60,000 bases of DNA from Bolinopsis microptera (lineage: Eukaryota; Ctenophora; Tentaculata; Lobata; Bolinopsidae), in contig NC_087083.1 in assembly GCF_026151205.1 (NCBI RefSeq), forward strand, positions 10,663,460-10,723,459, given 5' to 3'. How positions within the stretch are numbered: position 1 is the stretch's first letter; each line of letters begins with the position of its first letter. Below, piece after piece: positions 1 through 16,960 of this stretch. A program made the position numbers and the translations under genes. The notes below the pieces were generated by a model. That model did not search any database. It was not told where the DNA came from and saw nothing but the letters and a program-made list of their open reading frames with translations.

Positions 1-494
1 ATTACCATAACAACACGTTACCATAACAGCACGTTCCATAACAACACGTTACCATAACAACACGTTACCATAACAACACGTTAACATAACAACACGTTAC
101 CATAACAACACGTTACCATAACAACACGTTACCATAACAACACGTTACCATAACAGCACGTTCCATAACAACACGTTACTATACCAAAACGTTACCCAAA
201 TAACACGTTACTATAACAACACGTTACCATAACAACACGTTACCATAACAACACGTTACCATAACAACACGTTACCAAAACAACACGTTACCATAACAAC
301 ACGTTACCATAACAACACGTTACCATAAAAACGCGTTACCATAACAACGCGTTACCATAACAACGCGTTACCAAAACAACACGTTATCATAACAACACGT
401 TACCATAACAACACGTTACCATAACAACGCGTTACCATAACAACGCGTTACCATAACAACACGTTACCATAACAACGCGTTACCATTTCAACAT
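1..494 (-). repeat. 16-bp minisatellite array, left copy
   Basis: About 30 tandem copies of a 16-bp unit reading ccataacaacacgtta on the plus strand. Variants include ccaaaacaac, acgcg for acacg, and a 15-bp form. It starts before the window and decays at the sequence accatttcaacattttacc. The unit is the exact reverse complement of the array at 2521-3148, so the two arrays form an inverted pair. No coding frame is supported. Confidence 0.95.
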
Positions 495-798
495 TTTACC
501 AGGTACACTACAGTGGGTTTGTCATAAAACCAGGATTTGACAAAGAGGGGAAACCTTGTTCTGACGTTTTCTACATATTTCAGGTTAACCTATGAACACC
601 CTTCAGTTTGAGATTTAGGAAGAGGCACTGTGTTCATATTTATCAAATATAATTTTAATCACTCCCCCGCAGCTTCTATACTATTGTGACTAGTCATCTT
701 ACATTTAAATACCAAGGAAGATTTGTACTTATTTGTAGTTGTAACAGTCTCCTAGCTCAATCATTCGAGTGGCCGGCTTCTGGTATACGTTGGCCAAT
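495..798. other. Unique noncoding spacer
   Basis: AT-rich sequence between the left minisatellite and the MITE. A 65-codon open frame at 686-883 runs into the MITE end and shows no family resemblance or splice context. I see no gene here. Confidence 0.5.
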
Positions 799-1860
799 CT
801 GCCGTTCCCTGAGAAAACGCATTAAGTCACATCGATGTCATTTTGAGAAAATGGGACAAACGTGTTCGTCGTTTTTTAAGTAATTTTATTCGCATAAACG
901 GGGTTAATTTTGACATCTATTTGTAAATAAATTATTGTCATATGTCCTAAACATGCTTAAAAGCATAAATTCACCAACACTGATCTACAAAAACCATTTT
1001 CCTCCAGAATAACTGAACTATTTTCCCATCCGCATTGGACTTAATGCCTTTTCTGAGGGAATTGCGGACTTAATGCCTTTTATCAGGATCGATTTCAACC
1101 GATTCCTCTCTAGAAAGGCAGTAAGTCCATTTTTTCTCAGATAAAGTCAACACAGAAAATACAACATTTCTATATTTTTGATCATATCTTTGCAATATAA
1201 TTATGTGGGCCTCCTGTGCATTGCAAGTAAGTAATATTGACGAAAAATGGATAATTTTTCGTTCAAAATGCCTATAACTTCTTAAACATCAAATATTTTG
1301 GAATAATTTTTACAGCATCGTATTCAGCTCGGTCAGACGCATTAATTTGGGTAAAAATATTTAAACATACAATATTTAAAGCACCAAATTTTTCAAAAAA
1401 AGTTTCAATAATTCACACAGGTTCAAAAATTTTGAAAATAATATTTCTTTAAATTTTGAAATATTAGTACCAAAATTGTTTGCTTGCTGAGCTGATTACG
1501 ACCGCATAAAAATTGTTTCGATATAACTAAAACTGTGGAAGTTATAGGCCAAAAACTATAAAAACTGCAAATAAAGTCTGGACTTAATGCCTTTTCTCAG
1601 GGAATCTCAAGGAACAGAAAAAGTTCCCTCAGAGAAGGCATTACAAATGGACTTAATGCCTTTTCTCAGGGAAGGTTTTGGGATAACGAGCTAAATATTC
1701 ACGTTTTGTGTGACTTAATGCCTTTCGCGGCAGCTAAAACAGTATTTTGATAACTTGATTCATAGCTTAAGTTGTAGAGAATCTTCTCCTGAAAATTTTG
1801 GTACCAATATCTCAAAATTTCCAAAAAATGGACTTAATGCGTTTTCTCAGGGAACGGCAG
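799..1860. mobile_element. MITE with 30-bp TIRs and iterated internal motif
   Basis: Positions 799-828 (starting CTGCCGTTCCCTGAGAAAAC) are an exact 30-base reverse complement of 1831-1860. CAAT occurs on both flanks (795-798 and 1861-1864), consistent with a 4-bp target duplication. The TIR core GGACTTAATGCCTTTTCTC recurs inside in both orientations near 1038, 1066, 1117 (inverted, diverged), 1579, 1622 (inverted), 1649 and 1710. No transposase frame is present, so it is non-autonomous. The superfamily is uncertain: a 4-bp TSD fits several groups. Confidence 0.75.
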
Positions 1861-2520
1861 CAATGTCCTCCACTCTTTTTTCTTTTGATTTGAATAGACG
1901 CTATTATATCAAAAGTGGTAATATTTGTTGTGAGGACACGATCTTAAATTTAAAGTAATTAAAATTATTTTCCAAATTTTCATTTTCATATTGTCGCCCT
2001 TTAGAGCCGCACTGAAATGGTTAGTAGCTACTGCTAGCACTTGTGCCTGCTGCTGTCCATATGGGCGGGATATAAGCACACTATTTCATTTCATTATTCT
2101 ATACCCAAATACAGAAACACCTTTAAAACTTTTAAAAATGCACAATCATCTACAGTTTGATTACAAAGGAGACCTGCCAATGTTTGTGGTAAACTTCGCG
2201 TTGGAGAGGCAAATGACACAGCTAGGTAACATCAAGATGGTCCTGGAGAAATGTCTACTCTCCCCTGGGTTCAGTGATTCTGGGATATCCTTTTGAGTTG
2301 CTAATAGATAGTTTAACTGATCATTTTCATTAATTAGATTTATTTACTTGGTTATGCAATGTTTGTGAAAAGATTCGAGTAAACGAGTAAAAGAAAAGAA
2401 AACGCTTAACTCGCGTAATTGCTATCTCACATTTGGTTAAATATTTTATAATCACAATATTTACCATCCCACATTAGCTGGTTTAACGGACTTTAGTTAC
2501 CCTCCTATATTATCGAGTGG
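1861..2520. other. Spacer with one possible coding fragment
   Basis: Mostly AT-rich noncoding sequence. At 2138-2296 an open plus-strand frame reads MHNHLQFDYKGDLPMFVVNF and continues to a stop at 2296. The residue composition looks protein-like and a GT (gtaaca) lies near 2225, but no matching partner exon or family was recognised. It may be a captured or orphan exon. Confidence 0.3.
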
Positions 2521-3148
2521 TTATGGTAACGTGTTGTTATGGTAACGTGTTGTTATGGTAACGTGTTGTTATGGTAACGTGTTGTTATGGTAACGTGTTG
2601 TTATGGTAACGTGTTGTTGTGGTAACGTGTTGTTATGGTAACGTGTTGTTATGGTAACTTATTGTTATGGTAACGTGTTGTTATGGTAAAGTGTTGTTAT
2701 GGTAACGTGTTGTTATGGTAACGTGTTGTTATGGTAACGTGTTGTTATGGTAACGTGTTGTTATGGTAACTTATTGTTATGGTAACGTGTTGTTATGGTA
2801 ACTTATTGTTATGGTAACGTGTTGTTATGGTAACTTATTGTTATGGTAACGTGTTGTTATGGCAACTTATTGTTATGGTAACGTGTTGTTATGGTAACTT
2901 ATTGTTATGGTAACGTGTTGTTATGGTAACTTATTGTTATGGTAACGTGTTGTTATGGTAACGTGTTGTTATGGTAACGTGTTGTTATGGTAACGTGTTG
3001 TAATGGTAACGTGTTGTTATGGTAACGTGTTGTTATGGGAACGTGTTGTTATGGGAACGTGTTGTTATGGTAACGTGTTGTTATGGTAAAGTGTTGTTAT
3101 GGTAACGTGTTGTTATGGTAACGTGTTGTTATGGTAAAGTGTTGTTAT
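2521..3148 (+). repeat. 16-bp minisatellite array, right inverted copy
   Basis: About 39 units of ttatggtaacgtgttg with common variants gtaacttattg and gtaaagtg. In the middle (about 2765-2940) two variants alternate, giving a 32-bp higher-order period. This is the same unit as positions 1-494 but inverted. Both sides of this array carry the sequence tagttaccctcct (2496 region and 3150 region). Confidence 0.95.
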
Positions 3149-3399
3149 AGTTACCCTCCTTAACGGCTTATAACACGATTCCCTCTCGACTGTAGGCCTC
3201 TCGCGCCAAAACTCAGGAGATAGCAGAAATTCTGACTCCAGCAGAAACCTAATCAGATTACCTTCTACTACTTCACTCGGTTCAATCGGTCAGAACTTTA
3301 TTGACAAAGCACATATTTGTTTCATAAGTTTGGGCGAATTCCGATGTGCTGCTGTCCGCGGACAAAGGTTGTGTTACCATTTTCACTTTCCCCTCCCCT

Positions 3400-3952
3400 C
3401 CCACATCTCTTTTGTCCCTCCCTCTTGCCCCTCCCACCTCTCTCTTGTCCCTCCCTTTTGCCCCTCCGTCCTCCCCCCTCTTCCCCTTCCCCTCCCACCT
3501 CCCTCTTGCCCCTCGCTCCTCTCCCCCTCTTTTCCTTCCCCTCCCACATCCCTCTTGCCCCTCCCTCCCCTCCCCCTCTCATCTCCCCTCTCTCCCCCTC
3601 TCCCTCTACCCCCCTCCCACCTCCCTATTGCCCCTCCCTCCCCTCCCCCTCTTTTCCTTCCCCTCCCACATCCCTCTTGCCCCTCCCTTCTCTACCCTCT
3701 TCCCCTCCCCCTCTCATCTCCCCTCTCTCCCCCTCTCCCTCTACCCCCCTCCCACCTCCCTATTGCACTTTCCTCCTCTCCCGCTCTTACCCTCCCCCTC
3801 TCACTTCCCTCCTCTCCCCCTCTTCCCCTCCCACCTCCCACCTCCCTCTTGCCCCTCCCTCGTATCCCCCTCTTTCCCCTCCCACTTTCCTCTTGCCCCT
3901 CCCTCCTCTCCCCCTCTTTTCCCTCTCCCTCTCCCCTTCCCCTCCCCATTTC
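3400..3952. repeat. Polypyrimidine minisatellite
   Basis: Nearly pure C/T on the plus strand, built from imperfect repeats of about 50 bp containing cccacctccctcttgcccct. Long Pro/Leu/Ser-rich open frames (plus) and Gly/Arg/Glu-rich frames (minus) across it are by-products of the composition, not genes. It lies just upstream of the first coding exon of the START gene. Confidence 0.9.
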
Positions 3953-4003
3953 CTATTTTATTTGCCGATAAGTAAAATTGTAGGTTGTGGCAGATGGACG
4001 GGA

Positions 4004-8953
<4,950 letters not shown>

Positions 8954-10079
8954 GGGAAACTGACGTCATGTATCTGTAACGCAGTTCAAACACAAGGATT
9001 CGTTTTTATACGAGGGCTATAAGGCCTGGAACTGTTAATGATGATGTGATGAAAATTTATCGGAATACTTACGATTCTATTTCATCACACATTTATGTGT
9101 TTGTGAACAGTTTATTAAAAAACAGTTTATTAAATAAACTGGATTAAGGAGGATTTACTTGGCCGAGGGTTACAAAACCCCGAGATTTATTAGCAGTTTA
9201 AATTTTACTGCTTTATTAAAGTCAGCACAGTATAGTGAGATTTTATAATTGATTTGGCACAATATTGTTAGGTTTTAATGGATGATCATCCCCAAATTAC
9301 TTTTTTTCTTAAAATAATGGTTGTAAAAGTAAAACATAAAGTTTTGTACAATGTTTTGTGAAATTATGAAATTTTATTGAATTCTCCACAACTTTCTACA
9401 GTTAACAACTGCTGACTGCAACGTTTTAAATATGAAATCTAGTGCAGTATATCTTACTCGTCTGTATCTTGTATTTATCCTATGAAATAATTTCCACCGC
9501 GCTATATTGTCAAGCTGAACCTCCTGCAGTTTCTGAATACCCTCGATTTGCTTGAATCTCAAAATGACGAGCTACAGCTGCGATTTTTAATTTTCAGTGT
9601 TACAACTTACAAGATTCTTATAACTTTATAACACTGACAACCATAAAAGTCCATCAGCTCGTCGCGGGATTACGATATAAATTTCGTTAATTAACAATTA
9701 TACAAAGAAATACAATAGTAATGGTTGGTGTGTGGCTATACAGATAACAATGAGTCGCTATAACAATGAGACACTTATAAGAACACGCCTCGACAGAACA
9801 AATACTCCCAATCAGGATATTAACATGCTGATTTCCGTGATTTCCCTGATCTCCTTGTTATTTCCAGATCTTACATTTTTAATTTTATCAATAGTTAAGT
9901 TTCCATGCCCTGACACATTTTTTCTTCTAATTGTTTTTTAATTTCTTGGACGTTAGAAAGTAAAAATCAAATATCGATTTTAATTCGTCGTGAAGATTTG
10001 CTTGAAAGTAACATATTATATTGATTACAAGTAAGTTTTTAGAAACTTTAACATTTTGAATTTCACTTATACGCATCAC
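8954..10079. other. Intergenic, no gene seen
   Basis: AT-rich sequence 3' of the START gene. AATAAA-like signals (for example about 9133) could serve its polyadenylation. Short open frames at 9374-9562 (minus) and 9732-9941 (plus) show no family or splice context. Confidence 0.5.
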
Positions 10080-10275
10080 TGCAACAACAATTTTTGTAGC
10101 ATGATGCTACGGTAACGCATAGTTACGGTAACGTTTTGCTACGTAACGTTTTGCTATGCAAACATGTTAATGTTGCGGTATCTTATTGCTATCAAATATG
10201 GCAGCATTTTGCTATGGTAACGTGTTCCTATGGTAACGACTAACGTGTTGCCATGATGATTTTATTGTTAGAGTT
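10080..10275 (+). repeat. Degenerate 16-bp repeat relics
   Basis: Scattered, diverged copies of the ttatggtaacgtgttg family (ggtaacgttttgctacg, ctatggtaacgtgttcc, taacgtgttgcc). This is an aged relative of the arrays at the left end of the window. Confidence 0.6.
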
Positions 10276-11950
10276 ACGTACTGGCTACTGTAGCACTGTT
10301 ACTCGAGACCTCAGTCATAAAAAGTTTATGTTTATGGTAGCACATTAATTAATAATTACTGCTATATTCTTATATTAGCAAACTGTAGCAGTACTCCCAA
10401 TTACTCTAGTTGGCTGTAATTAAAAGCATTATAAACCCAAGTCGCCCGATGAACCACAAGAGCTCGTCTACAGGACATTAAAACGTATCGTTAATTAACC
10501 GAACCACTAAACCTCGCGGTCACGTGATAAGAGAGCGCGCCCACGTGTTACAGCGTGTTACCACGTGCGTGTCACGTGTTAGGTTTATTAGAGCCGGAGT
10601 GCTGATTAGCTACGTGACATCACGGGTGTTGTATGAGAAGTATTCCTATCATCCTATCAGTTTGTTATCGTATATTAGTGAGTTAGTATATTGACAGACG
10701 AGGGCTTACTGCATACTATTGCTTGTAGGCTAGTTTCATATACTGTACTAGACCAGTCGCAGGCTTTACTTTCTGAATTCCCTGGTCGTTTTAACGCCTT
10801 CTTTCTTCATTCATTTTCTTCATTCGTAACATCTGGAAAATGGAGAGGTTCGTTTTTATGAAGTTAGGGTTTAGATTTTATTTTATAAATATATAAATAA
10901 CATATTGGTTTCTAATTATGTTTTTGTTGCCTAGAATTGTAATGTGTACGTCACCTTATAATTTAAAACGTGTAATACTAATTGTCAATTATCTATTTAG
11001 ATAGGTTTCACATTAATTTTGTAGCATGTGACTGCAATAACTGATATAATTCCAACCCTTCAAAATTGATTTAGATCGGTTCAGTTTGTTAAGTAGTGGA
11101 CATTTTTAGATACTGTAAAGCTGTAACATGTTAATGTTATGTTACATGTTATGTTAGGGTTTTTTTCCATTTATATAAATTTGGTTAGGGTTACAAAAAT
11201 GTAGCTTTGTTAGTTTAAATTTCAAATCGAACAGTTGGATCAAAATCGAAGGTAAACCTTAGACATAATCCCATTTTTCACCACTTTTCAGCATTTTTTT
11301 CAGTTTTTTTTTCAGTTTTCTGCATTTTTTTCCAATTTCCTGTTTTAACTGCAGTTACAATCACTCCGTCAGTACACAACGTTTCAATAATTAAATTTAA
11401 GTAGTATTAGTAATACGGTACTCATCCATTCAGATGTTGGCAAATAAAACAGATAATTATTAATCACAGTGTAGCTGATTTCGATTAAAGATCAGCTGGA
11501 CTCTATCACAGCTTGTATTAGGTACAGAGTGGGGCACTGCATACGCGTGTTGTTTAAATCACAACCCCCCTCTCCATCGCATTAATAAAACTCTAGCTAC
11601 CAAGGAAATAGGACACATAAATCATTACAGAGTCTATATTTCAATTACTTTGAGCTCACCACGTGACACGTCCCTGAGCTGAATAGAGCAATCTGATTGG
11701 TTCACAATAGCGAGGGAAATTGCCTATGTCCGTGTACAAGTTACCATGGTAACATGTTTCCAGGGCATCAAATCAGTTTGACATCTGTTGAGTTTGACAT
11801 GAGTTTTTGTTATTCCAGGATCCAGTGTTGCAGTTTAATTCAGATAATTCAACGTTGATAAAGCACGCGACAACTTACTGCACACACAGCACGTGCTCGT
11901 TACCAAGGTAACAGATATTACAGCTCACTTAACACGTGACAAGAAAGAAG
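10276..11950. other. Intergenic and putative upstream region of the TGF-beta gene
   Basis: No coding exon recognised. It contains CACGTG clusters and a few ccatgg/gttaccatggtaac palindromes. ATGGAGAG followed by gttcgt near 10840 was considered a first exon but has no partner. Confidence 0.45.
10521..10578. promoter_or_regulatory. Cluster of four CACGTG E-boxes
   Basis: CACGTG occurs at 10521, 10542, 10562 and 10573, within 58 bp, about 1.4 kb upstream of the TGF-beta ligand start codon. CACGTG is the bHLH (Myc/USF/HIF-class) palindrome. Function here is inferred only from density. Confidence 0.4.
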
Positions 11951-14900
11951 ATGACGTCACTTCAGGGATCGAGCAGGACTTTGCTCTGCAGCTTCGTTAT
12001 CTTCCTCAGTAGCTTCACACATCTCGACTGTGGAGGGTAATCATTACTTTCTTTTTTCACGCTCAGAAGTTTGATTATCAAGGAATTATTGTTAGTTCCT
12101 CTCTAGTTCGCAGTTTTTGAGACAATGCATGATTTCCACAAAAACATGTGTAGTTAAGGGGTTGACGAGAATTCACGAAAGAAACTTCCTCCTGATATAA
12201 TAGTTATACCAAGGCATATTCGGGATAGATATAGCATTTCAAACTGATCGTTATACATATGATGCAATTTCATTTTGTTCTATATCCAAATCAAAAGCGA
12301 GCTTAGTCAAACTCAACTATCAACAAACAAAATGTTGATCAAAAAGTTATAACTGTTCGGCCGATTTGGGGGCTATTTTCTGAAAACCGGATAGAAATCG
12401 TAAATGTTGGCCAAAAAAACCCGCTAATCGTTATACGGTTCAACTAACGCTCAGTAACGCTGAAGCTCTGAAGTAAGAGTTAAAACTAAAATTTCATATC
12501 ATTATTTTACCTGTTTTAAACTCACCATTCAATTACGACGACACGTGACTACCCTAGTGATAACACGTGACTATCCCGTTATAAATCAAGAGGCTTGCAT
12601 ATAATGAACATATTGACACGGGTGCAGAGTTGAGTCTGTACGGAACCTAGTAGTTTCAGATCCTTGTTTAACTTGCCGTACAGCAAGGTCATCCACTACT
12701 TTAGCCCGGCGAGGCACATAACTCCCTCTACAACTCCATATCAAATGTTTCATATATACTAGCCAGGTTTACAAGATATATCCTTATAACACGTGGCTAC
12801 CCTAGTGATAACACGTGACTACCCTAGTGATAACACGTGACTATCCCAGTGATAACGAGGTATCAGCCCCGGATTATCTGATAGAGCTCTACAACAAGTT
12901 CAACAGAGGAGTCGGAGAAGTGGAGGAGGAGGAAGAGAACGCTAACAAGATATTCACATTTTACAGATCAGGTACAGTAGGGGTTAAGGATTAAGGAAGG
13001 GAGGAGGGGGAGGAGGATGAGGAGGGTGAGAAGGGGGAGGAGGGTGAGGAGGGGGAGGAGGGGAGGAGGAGGAAGAGAACGCTAACAAGATATTCAAATT
13101 TTACAGATCAGGTACAGTATGGGGTAAAGGAAGGGATGAGGGAGGATGTGGAGGAGGGGGAGGATGGGGAGGATGGGGAGGAGGGGGAGGAGAACGCTAA
13201 CAAGATATTCAAATTTTACAGATCAGGTACAGTAGGGGTTAAGGATTAAGGAAGGGAGGAGGGGGAGGAGGATGAGGAGGGTGAGAAGGGGGAGGATGGG
13301 GAGGAGAACACTAACAAGATATTCACATTTTACTAAACATTTGTTAAACAAAATTTTATCAATCACCTCGTTGAGTCTCTGCAAAGTGAATTGTATCTAT
13401 TTTGTATGAAAAGGTATTTTGAAGATCGGGATATCCATCCTTGCCAAGATTAAAATAATTGAAAAACCGCGCCGATAACAAACATGTTCTCGCACTTGTA
13501 TACTATAATATACTAAAAGTAAAACAGGTTAGGTGTATACTACAACTTGTCAATTGTTTGATTGTGCGGTCCAATTTGTTTAAGTGAGGAGGAAATCACT
13601 AATTTCTGTCAATTGCCAATAAATTAGACCAGTGATTATAATTGTGAATATAATGAATTATCGCGATGTTATTAAGGTAGATGAAAGGCGCAACATCCGT
13701 CACGTGTACAGAATCATATGTAATAAACACGCGTGTAAAAAAGTTAATTGGGATGCATAACTTATAGTAACTAAGTAAAACAGTATGGAGGATAAATACA
13801 GAGCCCGTATCTACTATCTTATTGACCTAAATGTTGCCGTCTAAAATTATTTCGAGACTTGACCAGTGTTCGACACATGAAACTTATTGTGGTTATTATA
13901 AGCATTATGGTTATAAGCAGGGTTGATACATGATAAGGCTATGGTAGCGACATATATGTGAAGCACATGAATATTGTATGTTACTGAAATAATGCATCGT
14001 TAACCATGGTAAGCACAATAACCAGGGCAATGGAGATGTAATTTCCGAATTAAAAAGTTTCGCCCTTGCAATCCAAGAGATATCTTATCAACAATCGATC
14101 GCTCTACGGGAGCGTAAGGATTTGTATTTATAGTCGAGCATGACTCTTATTATTTTATACCACCAATTTGCTGTCCCACATCCAAATCAATCAACTCGTT
14201 ACATTTGAAAGTTCATGTGTTGGTGTCAAGCAAGTTTATAAATCATTACTTAAGTGTAAAGTAATTCAAGAAAATATGAATAACCATGGTTACAATATGA
14301 ATAACCATGGTTACAATAACCATGGTTACAATAACCATGGTTACAATAACCATGGTTACAGAGGGATGCAGCTCCTATTGCTGGAGAAGCCTTAAAACTG
14401 AACTCTCAGCAGATTTTAATTAAGAAGCCTTATAAGGTTAGGTGCGGTTTATTGGTTGTGGGAACCATTGGAGACTTCTATTGTAGTTCATGTAATTACC
14501 TGAACAAGGACCATAGTTACTCGGGGAAATTCATTTACTTACTGAAACAAAAAATAACACTTATTTGATTAGTAAATAATGCAAGTTTGATTATTTAAAA
14601 GAAAATGCATCTGACTTCTACAATAACACACATTGAATTAGTAGAGAAAACTTATTTAATTTCTAAAAAAAACTATTCACTTAGTAAAAAAATCTATTCA
14701 ATTACTGAAAAGAACTTATATTTATATACTAAAAACACTTTACATCTTCAGGTGTGACAGAATTGGAAGGTTTCTATTTACCACAAAAAGCGAAATTGGA
14801 TTTTAATATATCAGCTTTTAACAGAGAGGATAGAATCTTAGGTGAGAGAATTAAAAATAAGGAATATATAGTACAAAACTTATAATTGCAGTTGGTTAGA

Positions 14901-16059
14901 AGATCACGAGAAGGGATTTAAGATGAATGCAATTATTATTGATGATGCTAAAGAGATTGCGAAGAGATTAAGATTAAACCACAATTTTCGTCGTATCGAC
15001 GTGCTAGCTAAGAATCCTATCGAAAAAGTGAAACTCCAGTTGATTAAACACTCACACATTTCAGCTTCAAATCTGAGAGTATTTGTGGGCGATATAAGTG
15101 AGAGTATACCTTTAACAAAAGAGGGCTCCGTTACAGCCGTAACATTGAAAACGACCTGTAAAACGAGAATATACGACCGCTCAGATGTTTTACTGGTGAA
15201 AGGAAGGGTTTGGAGACATACTAAACAGGCATGGAAATGTTACAATTTGCTGAGAATTTGTTTTCTTATAGTTTGAATGAAACGTCCAGATTGAAAATGA
15301 ATCTTACCATGTGTTTCCAAAGAAATTGTTGCGTCCATAATTCAATTATATCCGTTCTCGCAATTTCCGCCCAAATAAAGTCCAAAAAGACGATTCTAAC
15401 CAACACATGTACCTCAGCTGAAGAAGTCAGACACTGGACAGTGGATAAAGATCAAAGTAAGCTCCATAGAACGCACCCTAAATAACCTCACCCCCTACCG
15501 ACACTTCTACCACTTCGTGGTGCGCTGCTCCATCACCACCCAGCTCAGTCATGGTTACCTGGACAAATACGGGGGCAGAACCCCTATCTTCAGCATCTCC
15601 AGGAGCAAGGAGCCAACTCTGGTGGTGTACACAGTGAATAACTCATCTAAGCCCTTTAGAGAGTACATGAGGAGTAACCAAGAGGGAAGACAGGCCGCTC
15701 TCCCGGGGGAGGGAGACCAGGGAGTGCGAGCTAGCAGGGGCTTCCAACATAGGTGTGTCCTCATGGATCTGTATTTAAACTTCACTAAACTAGGCTGGGG
15801 CAGTAAGATAATCCACCCGCTAGAGCTAAAGATAAATCAGTGTGCGGGGCAGTGTCCCTACCCTATGTCCCATGCCATCGACCACTCAACCAGTGCTCTC
15901 TTTAGAGGGGCCTGGTACAAGAAATTCCCGGACTCGGTAGCCAGGCCCTGCTGTGTACCTTCCACTTACAAGCCTGCTACTCTAATGTTGAGTGGTGATC
16001 ACGTGACTGTGCTTAAAAAGTTTGATGATTTGATTGTCAGTAAATGTAAGTGTTTGTAG
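11951..16059 (+). CDS. TGF-beta/BMP superfamily ligand, five exons
   Basis: Exons by eye: 11951-12036, 12850-12971, 14752-14841, 14900-15195, 15418-16059; phases fit, giving 1236 nt and 411 residues. Exon 1 encodes a signal peptide (MTSLQGSSRTLLCSFVIFLS). Prodomain landmarks are APDYLIELYNKFN, ANKIFTFYRS, LDFNISAFNRED, ASNLRVFVGDI, TGQWIKIKVSSIERTLNNL and YHFVVRC. A minimal furin site RASR precedes GFQHRC. The mature domain of about 105 residues has the seven-cysteine pattern: HRC, CAGQC, PCCVP and terminal CKCL, the second cysteine of CC being the usual interchain one. It is a secreted dimeric ligand for type I/II Ser/Thr kinase receptors with Smad output. GWGSKII replaces the common GW(D)WII, and the C-terminus is CKCL rather than CxCR/CxCS, so subfamily assignment (BMP versus nodal/activin-like) is not safe. 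Confidence 0.9.
12541..12862 (+). repeat. 22-bp repeats carrying the exon-2 acceptor
   Basis: Units of cacgtgactaccctagtga plus taa occur at 12541-12575 (two units) and 12785-12855 (three units). Each unit contains CACGTG and a ctag|tgataa that resembles a splice acceptor. The last unit (actatcccag, AG at 12848-12849) is the acceptor of TGF-beta exon 2. The first residues of that exon are therefore repeat-derived. Confidence 0.8.
12930..13334 (+). repeat. Tandem copies of the TGF-beta exon-2 3' end and donor
   Basis: The end of exon 2 (gagaacgctaacaagatatt ... cagatcag|gtacag, donor at 12972) is repeated at 13075-13115 (donor-like site at 13112), 13190-13230 (13227) and as a partial copy at 13303-13334. 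GA-rich minisatellite (gaggagggggagga) lies between. The repeats are intronic: reading through the first donor hits TAA after eight codons. Confidence 0.85.
14277..14360 (+). repeat. 15-bp tandem repeat with NcoI-type palindrome
   Basis: Five copies of aataaccatggttac, preceded by aatatg spacers in the first two. It lies in TGF-beta intron 2. The Asn-Asn-His-Gly-Tyr reading of this tract is a composition artefact. Confidence 0.9.
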
Positions 16060-16860
16060 TAGGAGTTCTGAGGAACGTTTGATGTTATACTGTGGAACAA
16101 TTTGTTTAAATTACCGCAGTTGATGTGTTTTTATGGTCAAAGATTGAAGACTTCTTGGGCTTAACTAAACTGTGTAAACATTTTAAGCAGTTTTGCAGGT
16201 TACAGAGAAATTGGCTAGTTTTATTGTTCAGCTGAAAGTGAAACAGAGTTGTTCTGTTTAGTTTCACTTCATTACTTACCGGTAGTGTTACTTATTTTAG
16301 TGCTTACTGTTATTTTGTGGTTTTCATGTTACCTCTTAAAATATAGCTTATTTTGATGACAATACTGAATCTGCAATCAATTGAATTTTTTGTAATTTAT
16401 CTTATGAACCGCAATTTTTACTTCCAGTACCTCAATTTGGTTTCATACCATCATCTATTAACTGAATAATTGGTTTCTTGGAAAAATCTCCATCCAATCT
16501 GTCAAAATTGCGTTCAGAAATTTTCATATTTGAAAATGGGACAGAAATTGGAAAATACGAAATTTAATTTCGTTTTGTTAAGCTTTCTGCATGCAGTGAG
16601 CTTCTTCCAACTGAAATAAAACTTCCAGCACCTCAATCGTGTCATATTCCAATTATAGTTGACTGACTAATTAAATTGTTTGCAGGTGAGAAATTCAGTA
16701 AAAACTGTAAAATTTCGGTTCTGGAAATTTCATCTTCAAAATTTGCAAATGGGACAATATTGAATATGATTTTTAAATTTAAATTTTCTTCAAGATTTGG
16801 ACTTCCAGTAATTTTGGGGTTACTTTGCAATCTTTTGCTTTTTACCTAATTTGCACGTTA
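16060..16860. other. 3' flank of the TGF-beta gene with a degenerate duplication
   Basis: Presumed 3' UTR or intergenic sequence; aataaa occurs near 16617. Two diverged segments (about 16426-16570 and 16619-16790) share acttccag(t/c)acctcaat and aaatgggaca(g/a), an old tandem duplication of about 190 bp. No gene seen. Confidence 0.5.
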
Positions 16861-16960
16861 GTAGAAGCTCTTACGGGCATTTTCTGCTCGATACGCTAGG
16901 GACTTCAGAAACACTGCTCCTTTCTAAACGTATTTTTTCCGTTTACCCTTTTTATTTGTA
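16861..16960 (-). mobile_element. Truncated end of the GTAGAGGC MITE family
   Basis: Starts GTAGAAGCTCTTACGGGCA after TA. For about 100 bp it matches the reverse complement of the right end of the complete element at 33936-34792 (shared ctgctcgatacg-tagggac and acgtatttttt-ccgt). No opposite terminus was found downstream, so it is a fragment. Confidence 0.65.

Noticed and set aside
1-494. CRISPR-like direct repeats
   Set aside because: The units are contiguous with no spacers, and the genome is eukaryotic.
15231-15485. 84-codon frame overlapping the TGF-beta gene
   Set aside because: It spans intron 4 and the start of exon 5 in the wrong frame; the spliced frame matches the ligand prodomain.
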